A stretch of DNA of 64,000 nt from Oxytricha trifallax (lineage: Eukaryota; Ciliophora; Spirotrichea; Sporadotrichida; Oxytrichidae), in assembly GCA_000711775.1 (NCBI GenBank), contig ARYC01000682.1, positions 45,740-109,739 of the forward strand, read 5' to 3'. The position numbers and the translations under genes are program-made. The notes under the pieces were generated by a model that saw only the letters and a list, made by a program, of their open reading frames with translations, did no database searches and had not been told where the DNA came from. Within the stretch, counting starts at the first letter, position 1. The number at the start of each line of letters is the position of its first letter. Of this stretch, positions 13,679-25,301 are shown in pieces.

Positions 13679-14431
13679 TCATACTTTCTTAAAAAAGGTA
13701 GATTAGTAATCACAGATAAAAAGAAGTTTGGAGAATAAGTAGGAAGGGATTAAATAGATTCTTAAGAATGTGATTTAATTTTATTAAGCTATAACATTAA
13801 AACTTCTTTGATTTGATTTTATTCCCTATTTAATAACTATCATTACTTCATCTATTTTAACTGTTATCTTGAAGCTCTCCGCGTTTTGTGACCCAGGTAT
13901 CTTAGACTTCAATTCAGTAAAGCTCCCTGTCAGGTATTAAATTGTATATAATTTTTCGATCAACATTATTTCTGCTTTAAACTTTATTAAAGATATGTAT
14001 CAATTCTTGTGAGCTTCTATAATATTTTCTCTCAATTCTTTTTCTTTTATTGTGCCAGAGAACACCAAAGAAGAAATTATATTTAGTATAATGATGAAGT
14101 TACTTCTGGCTAGGAATTTTGGCAACAACTTCCTCTTCTTTAATTGTATCCTCGTAGAGTTAGTGACTGAAACCTTCGGGTAGTTAGGTATTTCAATCAG
14201 TTTTATCTCTTTGTTATTGAATGTTTTCTTCTTCTAGTAGAGTATAGATTTAAGAATGAAATCTTGGTACTTTCCATCATTTGAAGGAATAAGTTTACTA
14301 TAGTATTTATTTAAGTGCATGTTATTATTGCCATGCTAGGTGAGGTATCGATCGAGATCTTCCATGCTTCTGAATCTTGAGATTATTTCTTGAGCATAAA
14401 CTCTCTTCATTTTAGTACTCAGTGGTTCCAT
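13679..14431 (-). pseudogene. Decayed 250-codon gene, unknown family
   Basis: Starting at the ATG whose complement is 14429-14431, the minus strand is open in ciliate code for 250 codons, with a single internal TGA (after EAHKN) and TGA 13679-13681 at the end. The first 90 residues are clearly protein-like: basic MKRVYAQEIISRF, then MEDLDRYLTQHG, NKYYSKLIPSNDGKY and KLIEIPNYPKVSV. After about residue 95 an alternative frame is also open, so a frameshift may exist. No domain was recognised. The one TGA and the possible shift suggest a germline relic. A somatic-destined exon split by eliminated DNA is the alternative. Confidence 0.45.
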
Positions 14432-15689
14432 ATTTGCTCAATTTCCTTTTAATTATTTCATATTTAAATTTATAGATTTCTTGATCCTACTTTTTAAAAT
14501 CTTATAAATAAATATCGGCATCTTATAGAGAGCAACCTTTTAAAGATAATAGGAGAATGTTTACAAAAGTTTTAACAATTTTTAAAGATTGAGCTCCACT
14601 TTATCATTAATTTCCATTAAGTTAGTACTAAATTTCTTTTAATTAAATAATGACAACAGATCCGTTTAAATTTAATCAGCAACAATTTAATAAAACCTCA
14701 TGATTCATTTAAGATTGAAAATAAGGAGTTAAGAGCAAAGAAATGAAGATTAATTGCTAAAAATGAAATGATTAAAATAATTCATTGATGTGAAAATAAT
14801 TACTGATCAGAAATTAAAAATACCTATTCCAGAAATATATAAAACATTAGTAGGATCATTAAACTTTATAAAGTAAAACATCTCTACCAATTAAAATTAA
14901 TTTTAAAATATCTCTAAAATATTTCAGCCAACAATTTAATAAAGTCTACTCCTAACTACTTGCAATTCTTTTCTTCTTCATTTCTTCTTATTCTTCTTAT
15001 TTTTTTATTTTATCCTTACTTTAAGTATAATTTGAATCATAGGTTTAAATGCTAGAACTTTATTGGCAACTATTTCTAGTCCAATAAAATTTTATCGAAA
15101 AATCCCAAGCTTGTTCAAAGCTTAATCGATACCAGTACCACAGAGGATATTGCAAAGTTAATGCCAAAATTAAATTATTGAAAGTTTAATTAGTGCAATT
15201 ATAATGATAAATTTTAGAGAAGTATGATCTCTTACAGCTGAATCTAAATGCAACTTCCACAAGTCATGCTTTTTAAATTTATATTTTTATTTCTCTATAA
15301 AGCCATTTTAAGTATACTTTTAAATGCCGCTCTATGTAATGACGAGCTTAAATCATAAAGCTGTTGGCTTAACTGCTGTTTAATCATAGCCAATCTTTAA
15401 TAGCTCAACATTTATTTAAACAAGAAACCATAAATTATGTATGATTAAAGGGATAAAGTGCTAAGAGCTCATGAAAAAAGAAGCAATAATCCTCTTCATT
15501 TAAGCTTAATACAAAAATAGAGGTAAAACATTTGAGCTCAAACACGACCGAAGATGTAGAAAAGTTAAAGAACAGAAAATAATTGAAAAGTTAATATCTT
15601 TGAATGCAAGAGGACTAAATTTTCTTTTCAACCAGTCAAGCTCAAAAAGGTATCTCATAGAGAAATATTCTAGAAAAGCTTAGATTTAT
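14432..15689. other. AT-rich spacer
   Basis: AT-rich. From about 15520 to 15690 the plus strand shows short protein-like pieces leading into the kinase-like relic downstream, but no start or domain could be placed. Confidence 0.35.
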
Positions 15690-16585
15690 TTTAATCATAT
15701 AAGGTAGATGACAAATATGTGTGAACAACTTGTGAAAAACCTTATACCCACTCAACCAAAATAAAAATCACAAGCAAAAACATTTAATTTGTATGTTTCT
15801 GATTTGGATTAAGAGATATTTAAAATAATGCCACTCAAGATGAAAATAAAATACAATGAAACTTAAAAGATAACAGCAAGAGAAGCCAAGAGTTGGAAAA
15901 GATAAGAATCAAAGAAACAATTTGCTGATAGAGCAGTTATCTTAAAGTTTGCAAGATCGAGATTTTTTAATGGTTATCCTATTTTAATCGCAATTGAAAT
16001 TAGGATTTGAATAAATATCTCCTAAAACATAGACATCCCTAACACAGCAAAACTAAAAGTTGTAGATAAATATGAATGCATGATTTATCCTTATAGCTTC
16101 TCATTAATGATTAGCAGGATTGGAATGATTTTCCCAGCAAATAAATCGTACTTAAAGAGGCATATAATAGGAATTGAAAGAATTTCGTTTTGTTGGAAAG
16201 AGTTATTCTTGACTTTGGTTTCATAGCATTGCGATATAAGAAGTTTGAAATGACACTAAGAAAGTATCTATATTATAAATGTAACCAGTTAACTTAAATG
16301 AAATACTCTCAGAGAGATGTCAAAGGGTACAAAATAGCTTAATGAACTAGAAAAAAATTATACTGATTTAAAGCAAAATATTTTTATGATTAACATCTGC
16401 CCACTAGAAGTTGTCGCAATATACTTCACCAAAGCAATAATATTTGAAAAAGTTAAATTTCGCAAAAAAATATTTGAAACTCCAGAATACTTCCTTATAA
16501 GACGAAAAAATGGAAATTATCTAGGGATATGTGATTATTAGCTACTATAATATTTGAAAAATGGCTTACTTTAAAAGTTATCATG
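15690..16585 (+). pseudogene. Kinase-like relic, heavily broken
   Basis: Several plus-strand pieces in ciliate code line up in the order of a protein kinase. A strand-like piece AKLKVVDKYECMIYPYSFSL is near 16045. VILDFGF with a DFG triplet is at 16211-16219. A piece resembling the activation segment and helix F (TPEYF ... GICDYQLLQYL) is at 16476-16550, compared with the TPEY..APE and D.WSLG blocks of AGC-type kinases. The HRD loop is missing, and TGA codons and frame changes separate the pieces. Upstream, KYV-stop-TTCEKPYTHS resembles the zinc-finger part of the TBE kinase protein (KYVCEFCEKPYSHT at 63,900). It may be a decayed TBE-type gene or an independent kinase gene. Family assignment is weak. 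Confidence 0.35.
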
Positions 16586-17351
16586 AAAATTAAATATATA
16601 TAAATTTATCTATGAAGCCTCCTAAATAAATAACTTATGCTTAGAAATTAGTTATAGTGGATAAATCAATAATAGTAGACTAGCCTATTCAAGACAAAAA
16701 TTAGATGACATTATCAAGCCTCTAAAGAATGCAAGATTTTAGCGATAAATCAAAAAAAGGGAGATAATATTCAAATAATTTATAAGATTTTTTATTTATA
16801 AAACAAATATTATTCCTTAATCAAATATGTGTTTTCTCTATCTAATCCAATTAAACTCCAAAAATCTACAATAAAAATAAAATTACTAAATATTTAAATA
16901 AGAAATTTGAGGTTCTGAAGGAAATAATTATTTATGATATTAAATGATTATATTGCTGCTCTTGATTCTATTAAGGTTGCAACTTCTATGTACTATTATA
17001 CTTTAAGACTTTTATTTATTTATATATGATTATTAAAAAAAGTAATGGGTCTTCTATTATTCAAATTATATGTTAAAATATATCCCTAAAATTAAAATTT
17101 TGCAAGAGATCAATAATTTAATTATAAAAATAAAATAATGATATTATTATTTTAATATTTTATGAGTTAGTTTTAATTGGCTTGACCAAATAACTTTCAA
17201 TTTTTATTAAAATCATCTAAAAAGATAGATATTTAAAATAAAAATATAGACTTTAAATATATCAAGTTAAAAACATCAGATGATCTAAAGATAAAATAAT
17301 CTATTATATTACTTTGAATTTTGTAATCAAATTATTACAACCATCACTTAA
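16586..17351. other. AT-rich spacer
   Basis: No coding or structural signal was seen. Confidence 0.4.
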
Positions 17352-17730
17352 GTGGGAGATTGGACAATCAGCGAGTAAGACGTAACGATAGAATTGAGAT
17401 TTTATGAAGTTCCCTAAAAAGGCAGCACTACTAACATTTCAGAAGCAAAGCCAGCAAACGAAGAGCCTTTTATTTTGAAAATAATGAGGAATGACTGATG
17501 ATGAAAACTCTGATGATCTTATTGAAAAAAAGTTACAATGAAATTTTTCAGAACTTCAATATTGAAAAGAGCTTCCACGTTATCTACAAAACGTATGAAT
17601 GATACAACAGCAAAAATTATAAAATCAGAACCTCCTTAATTAAAGTAGGGACTAACTTGAAAGTCTTCAGTGAAACGTTAGAAAATTATAACACCTAATG
17701 CATTAAACTATACAAGCTAGTATAATTAAA
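17352..17730 (+). pseudogene. Decayed coding fragment, unknown
   Basis: Three successive plus-strand pieces read as one protein if two frame breaks are allowed: VGDWTISEQDVTIELRFYEV from 17352, then DDENSDDLIEKK, then SYNEIFQNFNIEKSFHVIY with one in-frame TGA before YNSKNYKIRTSL. The second break lies in a run of seven A residues. Composition (Asp, Glu, Val, Trp, Phe) differs clearly from the AT-rich surroundings. No family was recognised. It is either a pseudogene or a somatic-destined segment. Confidence 0.4.
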
Positions 17731-19282
17731 GGTATTTTTTAATTAAAAGTAATTATAGTATTATTTTTAAAGTCTAAAGATTGTGTTTCCTACATTTCTA
17801 ATTTATTATTTTTCTGTTTAGAAATATAGAAAGAAGGGATGATTGTTTAAATAATTATTGAAAACATCAAATTTTAAAAAAAAAAAACATAAAAATTAAA
17901 TTAAATAGTAAATAATAATTTAAAACCAATCTCAATACCTATTTTAAATATTAAAAAAATGCGATATAATATTTTGTTCTTAAATTCAACTAAAATGTAT
18001 CAAGTTTAAAATTAATATTATAATATACATGATGGTGTATTTTATAAAAAATATAGTGGATATTTATTGTAATTTTTTTGTGGAAGAATGGTGTAGTGGC
18101 TATGTAGATATTTTGAAAAATAAATAGAAAAACTAATCAAATTACTCAATAAAAATTAAATAGCACTCCACCTATTAATATTAATAAGTTATTATTTAAA
18201 GAAATTATTAAGAATTAAGGAAGGTACCACGAATAATAATAATTAGTTTTACTATATAATAATTCGCAATTAAGATTCAAAAATTATGAGTACAAAATGC
18301 TAAAAAACTTAGCTTTTGTAATGACCGCATATAATTTTTAGCATTTATACTAATAATCGAATTTATAACTAATTATTCAGAGGACAAGAAACATACTAAA
18401 AGAGTAAAATATTTAGTGAAATGAGATTATTCAAGTTTATCTATTAAGCATAATTTTGATTTTTTAAACTATTAACTGCTAATAAGTTGATTAAACCCCC
18501 GGAATCATCCCATTAGTCATTAAAAATGTCTCTAATGGGTAGTGTAACTATCAGTTCATTTATATGATTAAGTAATGCTATAAATATAAGCCACTGATAT
18601 AAATGGTTAAAATGTTTAAATAATTAGTCTATTCAAACTTATTAATCTATTAAAGCAAATTAATATGGAAGGTATTTTATCTATGTTTTATATATTATTG
18701 CAATTGGTAAAGTGAAAACTTTTCATTTTAGGCATTTATTTTGTAAAATTTTGGTAAATTAAAGGGATTTTGAGTAGAACAAACTCATGGTGTATCAGAT
18801 GAATATACAAAGTAATATTAACATAAATTATGATATGAATCAAGTTCTTCAAGATGGAAGATGATTTGATCTAATTGGTCTTTATTTTATTATTCGCTAT
18901 AAAAAGATTAAACAAGTTTTACAATGTTTTCTTTATTATCATATTAATCTTAATTAAAATTATTCTAATCTTAAAGTATTATTATGAATAGTACTCAATC
19001 AAAGTTGTTACTATTATTTAAAGAATCATTCGAAGTCAATAAAAGTAATATGAATGTTTAGCAATTTTTACTTTATAATAAGTTGATCTTAAGTATATAC
19101 GAAATAGGTAAGTGGGTATTGGAAGTCGGTTATAAGTTTTAAGGGATGCCTTAGATTTCAATGAGTCACCAAGATCAAAAAATTAAAATTTCTCATAAAA
19201 CCCCAATGCTGTTATTTAAAATTTTTTATAGACGATAGAAATTAATCAAAATACAATTACTCTCAACTCAATATCATATAAC
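17731..19282. other. AT-rich region without recognisable genes
   Basis: No gene seen. A short hairpin-capable stretch lies near 18507-18545 (CCCATTAGTCATT ... TCTAATGGG), of unknown meaning. Confidence 0.4.
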
Positions 19283-19746
19283 TCATTTCACAAATTTGCC
19301 AATCTCTCTCAAGGTCTTGAGCTGCTCTTGCCTCTCCCGGTCCAGGTCCTTGATCTCTGCGCATTCTCCATCCTTTGGTCTGAATTTCAATGCTTCCTTC
19401 ATCAACGAATCCACGGTGTCCTTGGTGAGGGCGGGCTTGAATCTCTGCAGGAACTGAGGGGGGAGGTGGGGGAGCTCTGCATCAGCATGGCCAGGTCCTT
19501 CTTGAATCTCTTCATGACGCTATCTCTTCTCTGCCTTTCCTTGCTTATTGACAGGGGTCTCTTGTCTCTTTCAGCAGCTCGGTTCATGATGTTGTCTACA
19601 GTCTCATTATTCTTTATTGGATCTTAGTTAGTGGGAGGCAATCAGAATATCAAGCTTCGGAGAACTTCACATTGGGATTTTTCAAATTGTTGAATTTTAC
19701 AGTGAGCTTGTTGCAGGCGAATTCGAATGATTTTAGCAAGCAACAT
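19283..19746 (-). pseudogene. GC-rich 3' coding block, basic/acidic helical protein
   Basis: On the minus strand from ATG (complement 19744-19746), MLLAKIIRIRLQQAH runs in ciliate code through one TGA into DPIKNNETVDNIMNRAAERD and KRFKKDLAMLM. A one-base shift then continues as QFLQRFKPALTKDTVDSLM, CAEIKDLDRERQEQLKTL and IGKFVK, ending at TGA 19283-19285. Charged, heptad-like composition suggests an alpha-helical protein. Codons ending in G or C dominate (GAC CTG GAC CGG GAG), quite unlike every other gene here. No family was recognised. It is contiguous with the GC-rich block to the right and probably belongs to the same retroelement-like unit. Confidence 0.45.
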
Positions 19747-19989
19747 TAGTCTTATCGTACCTCGATCGAGAGAGCACAGCCCGAGCTAGCGAGTTACAAA
19801 TAACTGAACAGGCAGCTGTTTACCATACAAAGATTATCAGAGGAATACTTTTGCTGATGACGCCAGGTAGTTGGAATATTCAAAATCACTCGACCCTCAG
19901 AGTCCTCATAAGTCGGCTCCATGCAGTGAGTGCCCTAATGTATGCGACCTTAAGCCAACGCATGTAGAGTGCTGCCCCCAAACAGGCCA

Positions 19990-20712
19990 GTTTGACTGTC
20001 ATAGGCTAGGGTGCCAAGAATCCTGATTTAGAAGGGTTTATGCTGATACACTTAAGCACTAGAGTAGTATAGTTTTCGCAAGGCGCAAAGCACCAGAGCT
20101 TCGTGCTTTGGCATAAGAGTTTAGTGCCTTTGGATACTCATGAGTATTCAGGATGCCAACTGGCTTGGCGGCTCTGAGCCAACGGTATCTGGACAGTAGG
20201 CGTTTTTGAGATAATTGCTGGGACTTGCCATCTGATCGCTTAGCTTGGGTAATAGGTTACGTTGTGCTCCTTCCCTACATATGGTGTGAACAACTAAGGC
20301 TCGAATCTTACCTTAATAGAGGTGCTGAGACATCCGTGGTGGGATCCAAGAAGTCACCCATGGTTTGGTGGTGTGTCGAATCATCATGAGAGCCTCCAAT
20401 ATGGCGCCCGCCATCTTCCCTCCCCATTTTCACAGTTGCATGCAAGGCCTCGTCCACTAGTGTCGAATAGAAGAGCGTGGAGCGCGTGCCGAGAATGCTA
20501 CTCACCACGTGTCAGAGGGCCCCATGACTTCTATTCGCTATCTAAATGTTGCTGATGAGAATGTTTAGGCGCTGTTTGAAAGATGTCTTTGTTACCAGGG
20601 GGTCGTCAAACTCAAGATGGTCAAGCAGCAGATCCTCTGAGGGGTCCTCCAGCAGCTATGGGTCGTCTTGCTGGCTGAGCGGGGCGTTAGAATTAAGGAG
20701 CAGTAGGTTCAT
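19990..20712 (-). pseudogene. GC-rich 5' coding block with acidic N-terminus
   Basis: From ATG (complement 20710-20712) the minus strand reads an acidic N-terminus (LSQQDDPQLLEDPSEDLLLD, then LEFDDPLVTKTSFKQRLNIL), meets one TGA after SHGAL, and stays in the same frame through STLVDEALHATVKM, RYRWLRAAKPVGI and KALNSYAKARSSGALRL. A shifted frame near 20050 gives ISINPSKSGFLAP, which resembles the segment after the catalytic YADD of LINE reverse transcriptases (INPSKSG). That single short motif is the only hint that the unit is a retroelement. Overall GC is near 50 percent. The block ends on the right at a (TAC)n run. Confidence 0.4.
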
Positions 20713-20825
20713 ATGTTGGATTCGTGGGGTTGTTAGAGATTGTAAAGTATTATTATAGAGGGGTAGCAGTTTATAATAATTAAATAGGAGATCTCGTCAT
20801 TTTGGTAGCTTTAGTAGAATAGCCT

Positions 20826-20855
20826 CTGCTACTACTACTACTACTACTACTACTA
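20826..20855 (+). repeat. (TAC)n microsatellite
   Basis: About ten tandem TAC/CTA triplets end in TATCGTCACCC, directly beside the GC-rich coding block. Confidence 0.9.
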
Positions 20856-20889
20856 TCGTCACCCAAATCTTGTAAATAACAGCGTTGGG

Positions 20890-23010
20890 GTTTTATTATC
20901 ATATTATAAGTGTATTTAAGTAATAGATAAAATACTCCTTCCGAGGTATATTCTTAGGTTAAATAATTATCAATATTATTTTGGAAATTTATATATATGA
21001 AAATAAGTATATGATTTAAGTTAGTTAGTAATTATCTTTTAGAGCATAATTACACATGAAATAAGAGTAAACGATATTAAGATCTATATAAAATTCAATT
21101 AAAGAGGCAGAAATAATACTATCACTTTTGTTAGATATATCTAAAACATTTTTTTATTGACATTTAATTAATTTACTAGCTATTAGTTAAATTCAGTTTC
21201 AAAATGTCCTTAAGTTAAATATAATTTATTAAGAAAGTAAAACTTAGAGAAATTAAAATTGTAATACAAATTTGTAAGTTATTCCATTTATAAAGAAACT
21301 AATGCTAATATATTCAAGTTAAATATATAAAATTAAGCTAGAAAAATAGTAAAAAACATTTTTGAGTTGATAGTAATATATTTGAAATTTTGAAGCTAAT
21401 TATAGCTATAGGATGAAATACTCTTGAGTCTAGCTTGATATACTTAAGGTAGAATAATTGTTAGATAATATTTTTATTTTTAATTGACTTATTTTCATTC
21501 TTTAAAGCAAGACCTTAGTAGACTAGGAGAAATGGTTTTTAGTTTTGTAATAAAAGCTGCATTAGAGAAGATTACTCTAAAAAGACCGAGAAGCATCCAT
21601 AGTCAACTATGTTTATATAGAGTAAGTGTTGGAATAGTTTTTTCTTGAGTTAAAAATTAAATTGACTCTAGAGCTCAGCATGATATTTCAAAGATATAAT
21701 AAAATTGATGTTTTTCTCAACAGTGTGTTTCAGTTTAAATTAAACTTTTATTAATTTTAAACTTATATTATATAATTGAGAATTACTAACTTAATTTACT
21801 AAATATACTCTTAATTTACAATGATTTTGTGAATAAGTAAGAGAATAAAAGGAATCTATAACACTTTCTCAAATTTATAACTAATAGTGAGAGGCGTATA
21901 ATAGTAAATATATTAGTTCTATAGAGCAAAGCTGATAGAATAATACAAGCCTTAATTATTAATGATCTAAATTTATCTAAACCAAAAGTGTTTGGTAAAC
22001 CAGTAATGTGTTACTATTTATTAGAATTTGAGGTAAATTAAAAATATTTTCTTCATATTCAGGTGGATGTCAAGAATCTTTGATTTTACCTCAATTAATT
22101 AGCTATAAGAACAAATAATGCACCTCTAGATAAAGATTTAAGTATTGATATGATAAAAAGGGAGAGATCCAATAGAAAGCGACTCAAATAAATTTGAAAA
22201 AGAAAAAAGCAAGTTATAAGACAACAATTTTCTAATTTAAATTCATGAATTTACTTAATGTATCAAAATTTATTTAAATCAGGAGTTCCCAATAATAAAA
22301 ATGTGAATACTTTGTAATATTATTATTATTATAATTGTTACTATATGATAGATTTTTGAAACTTTAGACCTTATCTTTAGACTTTTTAAATTATTTATTG
22401 CATATATGATATTACTGATGCAATTTATGATTATTCTTTATCAATGGAAGGATTGTTTTTACAGTATTAACTCCATAAATTCATAAACAAGTAATAGGTC
22501 TTCTACTCTAAATTAGATATAATCTGCTCTCTGAAATAAAATGAAGTTAATAATAGTCCAAAACTTTATGCGATCTAAGATCAATTGGTTTAATTTCTTC
22601 CTTATTTTCGCACCATTTCCAGCAGATATTGGAGTCAATAGCCTCATAATAGAATTTTTTTATAAAAATCAAAATTATAATAAATGCTACTTAATCTCCA
22701 ATCTTTTAAAACCAATTATAGATTATTTTTAACCTAAATCTAATGTTATTAAAAATAAAACATCTTTAAATCTCTTACCCATATTATTTGATTACAATAA
22801 TACTTCATGCAATTATTTGATTTTTTATCTTACTAGTGTGAGTGAATAATAATTATTGGATTTTTATTCATGCTAAATTTTATATAAAATAAGACAATTA
22901 TAGCTATTTAATAAAATAATAAATACAAGATGCAGACACTAGTGAAGCCACTGTTCATTCTTTCATAATATAAGTATTTTTTAAAAAGTATATTAGAATT
23001 TATATTTAAA
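20890..23010. other. AT-rich region without recognisable genes
   Basis: No convincing coding frame or repeat. Short frames such as 22541-22732 have random-like composition. Confidence 0.4.
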
Positions 23011-23021
23011 TAGGAATGTAT

Positions 23022-23142
23022 ATAGAAGGGTGGTAGTGGTTGTAGCGATAGTAGTCGTAGGCGGTGGTAATGGTGATAGATGATAATAGTGATATTGAAG
23101 GTCGAGGCGATGGCCGTGGATGGTGGTTGCGATGGTAGAGCA
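23022..23142 (+). repeat. GGT/GAT triplet-rich, C-poor low-complexity tract
   Basis: Irregular runs of GGT, GTA, GAT and GTG triplets with very few C on the plus strand, in an otherwise AT-rich setting. It looks like a decayed triplet minisatellite. A plus-strand frame would be Gly/Ser/Asp rich but no gene is supported around it. Confidence 0.6.
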
Positions 23143-23644
23143 ATTGAATTTATGTTTCAAAAGATAGCAGAAAAATGAGAGAAATAGAAAAGACGAATAG
23201 TCAATAGATACATCATTTTCATTGTTGAAAAGAAAAAATTTTGCCTGATTATGAATTACTTCAATTTAATCACAATTTTGCATGATTATTACTCAGTTTG
23301 ATTTATCCCTATGGATATATTGAATAACTTTGGCCATTAAGAACCCATATGCCCCTCAGATGTAATGTAATGAGGCTAATCTAGACGTCGAACGAAAAGA
23401 CAAGATGAGGATCCCCAAAATGATCGGAATACCAACTAAAGAAGTATATTCTTTTTTTATTTAAACAAATTTATTTTTTTAGATTTGTTTTTGTTGCTTA
23501 CTAGCTCTGCATCCTTTTTCTCTGCTTTAATTATCAGCTAGGAATGTTTAGAAGAAGTGATTGCATTTTTAATAATTTGCTTTTAATTAATAATTTTTTA
23601 ATTTTATTCAGTAAATGAAAATGTTTAATTTTTTTATTTAATAA

Positions 23645-23668
23645 TTACTATATATATATATATATATT
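23645..23668. repeat. (TA)n microsatellite
   Basis: A run of TA dinucleotides of a little over 20 bases. Similar shorter tracts occur near 46730, 50235 and 50395. Confidence 0.9.
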
Positions 23669-24010
23669 GTATAAATTACAGATATTAAATTGATGAAAAA
23701 TTATAATCAAAAATATCATTGTAATAGAGGCACGAGTTTATAGTTTAACCCTTGCTTGAAAATAGAAAACTCGTTTAAACTAAGAGTTTGGATTTTAACC
23801 TTAAATTATTCATAAATATAATGCTGCTCTTTAATATCAATATTATATTTATAGTTTATTTTAAATTCACAATTTATTTCTTAATATTTGTACTAATCCG
23901 ATTAAATAATGACAAATTAAATTACTTTCCATCAACAAATACTTACATTAGTAAACTTTAATTCTAATATACCAGAAAAAATTATTTAATTTTACGAATA
24001 AAAAATATTT

Positions 24011-24024
24011 AATCATAAAATTAT
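24011..24024. repeat. Target duplication, left copy
   Basis: AATCATAAAATTAT occurs here and again at 24725-24738, exactly flanking the GC-rich insertion. Confidence 0.75.
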
Positions 24025-24724
24025 ATTATTAAATTAGAAAGTTATAAGGATAGGGTGACCCACAGGGGCCCGAGGCTGGAGACTTTCTAATAGAGCTTTC
24101 TACTACACTAAGGCCTGCTGAGGGTAGGCAGGGGGTTGCTGGGTTCATCGCATTAGGGGCCGGTCGGCGGGGTTCAATCTGTCAGATCCTAAACTCCTAG
24201 TCGTCTGCACGCTAAGGATTTCCCTGCAATTGATGAGCTTCCTGGCATGAGCTCAGTTTCCTAGGTAATAGGGAGCAGGATGAAGGTGGTGCTCAACCTT
24301 CAAAAGTGAGACGATGAGAACCATAGAAGCCAACGATAATGATTTTCCTCCTACACCAGGTTAGGTTAATGAGGCTACCACAGCGAAAGGACAGAGACTA
24401 CTATCTCAGAAGCGGTGGAACCTGGTAAGCGTTTTCTCCAGACTCATCTTTAATTGTTTACAGGAAGCAGATCTCTGCGAGCTCTGCGGGGGGGGGATAC
24501 TCCTGGTCAATAGCCAGGCTCTTATCTCGTATGCATCTCGATACAGGGAGATGTGGAATGGGGAGCGAGGTGGTTTTTTGGAGTTTTTTAGTTCAGGACA
24601 TGCCACGTCATTGATTGCCACGTCAACTCACTTCAGATACGTCTACGTCACGACTAAAATTGATGGTTTGATTTTAGTATTAAACAGTGATATGTTAAAT
24701 TTAATTTGAGATTACTCATTACTC
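24025..24724 (-). mobile_element. GC-rich retroposon with 14-bp target duplication
   Basis: A 700-bp island of over 45 percent GC lies between identical 14-bp copies at 24011-24024 and 24725-24738. That length suits insertion by target-primed reverse transcription. Its left end, ATTATTAAATTAGAA, is shared with the insertion at 57505, so both belong to one family. On the minus strand the left end reads as a C-rich block followed by an AT tail, like the 3' ends of the LINEs here, so minus orientation is favoured. The plus strand holds a 131-codon frame listed separately. No reverse transcriptase motif was found, so it may be a SINE-like or truncated LINE copy. Confidence 0.6.
24314..24709 (+). 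CDS. 131-aa reading frame in the GC-rich retroposon
   Basis: ATG at 24314 opens a ciliate-code frame ended by TGA 24707-24709, starting MRTIEANDNDFPPTPG and containing EADLCELCGGGILLV with a CxxC pair. A possible 39-nt intron (GTAAGC ... TTTACAG, about 24425-24463) would keep the frame. With TGA as the only stop, a frame this long is not strong evidence on its own, and the opposite strand is also partly open. Function unknown. Confidence 0.25.
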
Positions 24725-25002
24725 AATCATAAAATTATTAGTAATCTGCCTATTAATTCTCATTATCTATCAGATAGTGAGCACTTTATATTGTAGCATT
24801 TAAACCTACCTAGATCTTTTTTGTAATAAAGTTTTTTCGGCTTTATTTGAAATAATTAGCATTTAATAAATTACACCAAATTTTAGAATTCAATTTGGGA
24901 AGTTTAAATGTATGTAAGAAATAGGGAGCAAGAAAAATTATTCAAAAATTAATGTACTTAATAATTTTTACTCTAACTCTATCATATTTTAAAGGCAAAT
25001 GA

Positions 25003-25301
25003 GTGCGTAATGTTCATGCATACTTCTCTAATTGCTCTCTGTGTTTCTCTAGAGTTACCGTCTATAATCAAGTTTGCTATATCAAATTAAACCACCTTGG
25101 CATTCAGAGCAGAAAACTTCTGCACCTTGATGCTGTTGGATTATATTTGGAGGGTAGTGATGACTTTCTTGGGGACGAGGGGACAGTGGAATGGAAGTAC
25201 AGGATCTTGATCCACTTAAGAAGCTTTTCTTTGATACCTTCGAGCAGGTAAGTGATCTTCTTAACTATGATGGCGAAGGACTGTTGATTTTTGGACAATG
25301 A
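25003..25301 (+). pseudogene. Probable coding fragment, unknown
   Basis: Base composition rises to about 43 percent GC. The plus strand reads NHLGIQSRKLLHLDAVGLYL and EGSDDFLGDEG; one frame later it continues GMEVQDLDPLKKLFFDTFEQ and VSDLLNYDGEGLLIFGQ, ending at TGA 25299-25301. The second piece starts with ATG at 25191. CAGGTAAGT at 25246 would make a good 5' splice site. The minus strand is also partly open (a CSECQGG piece), so the strand is not certain. It could be a relic or a somatic-destined exon. Confidence 0.35.

Noticed and set aside
19328-20758. Plus-strand frames in the GC-rich block (19328-19627, 20322-20555, 20546-20758) as genes
   Set aside because: They are antisense to a longer, more protein-like minus-strand reading in ciliate code and have Leu/Ser/Arg-rich shadow composition.
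20820-20860. CRISPR-like or telomeric tandem array
   Set aside because: It is a plain TAC triplet run without spacers, and its unit is not C4A4.
24406-24621. Minus-strand 71-codon frame as a gene
   Set aside because: Overlaps the longer plus-strand ciliate-code frame, and neither has domain support. Only the longer one is listed, with low confidence.
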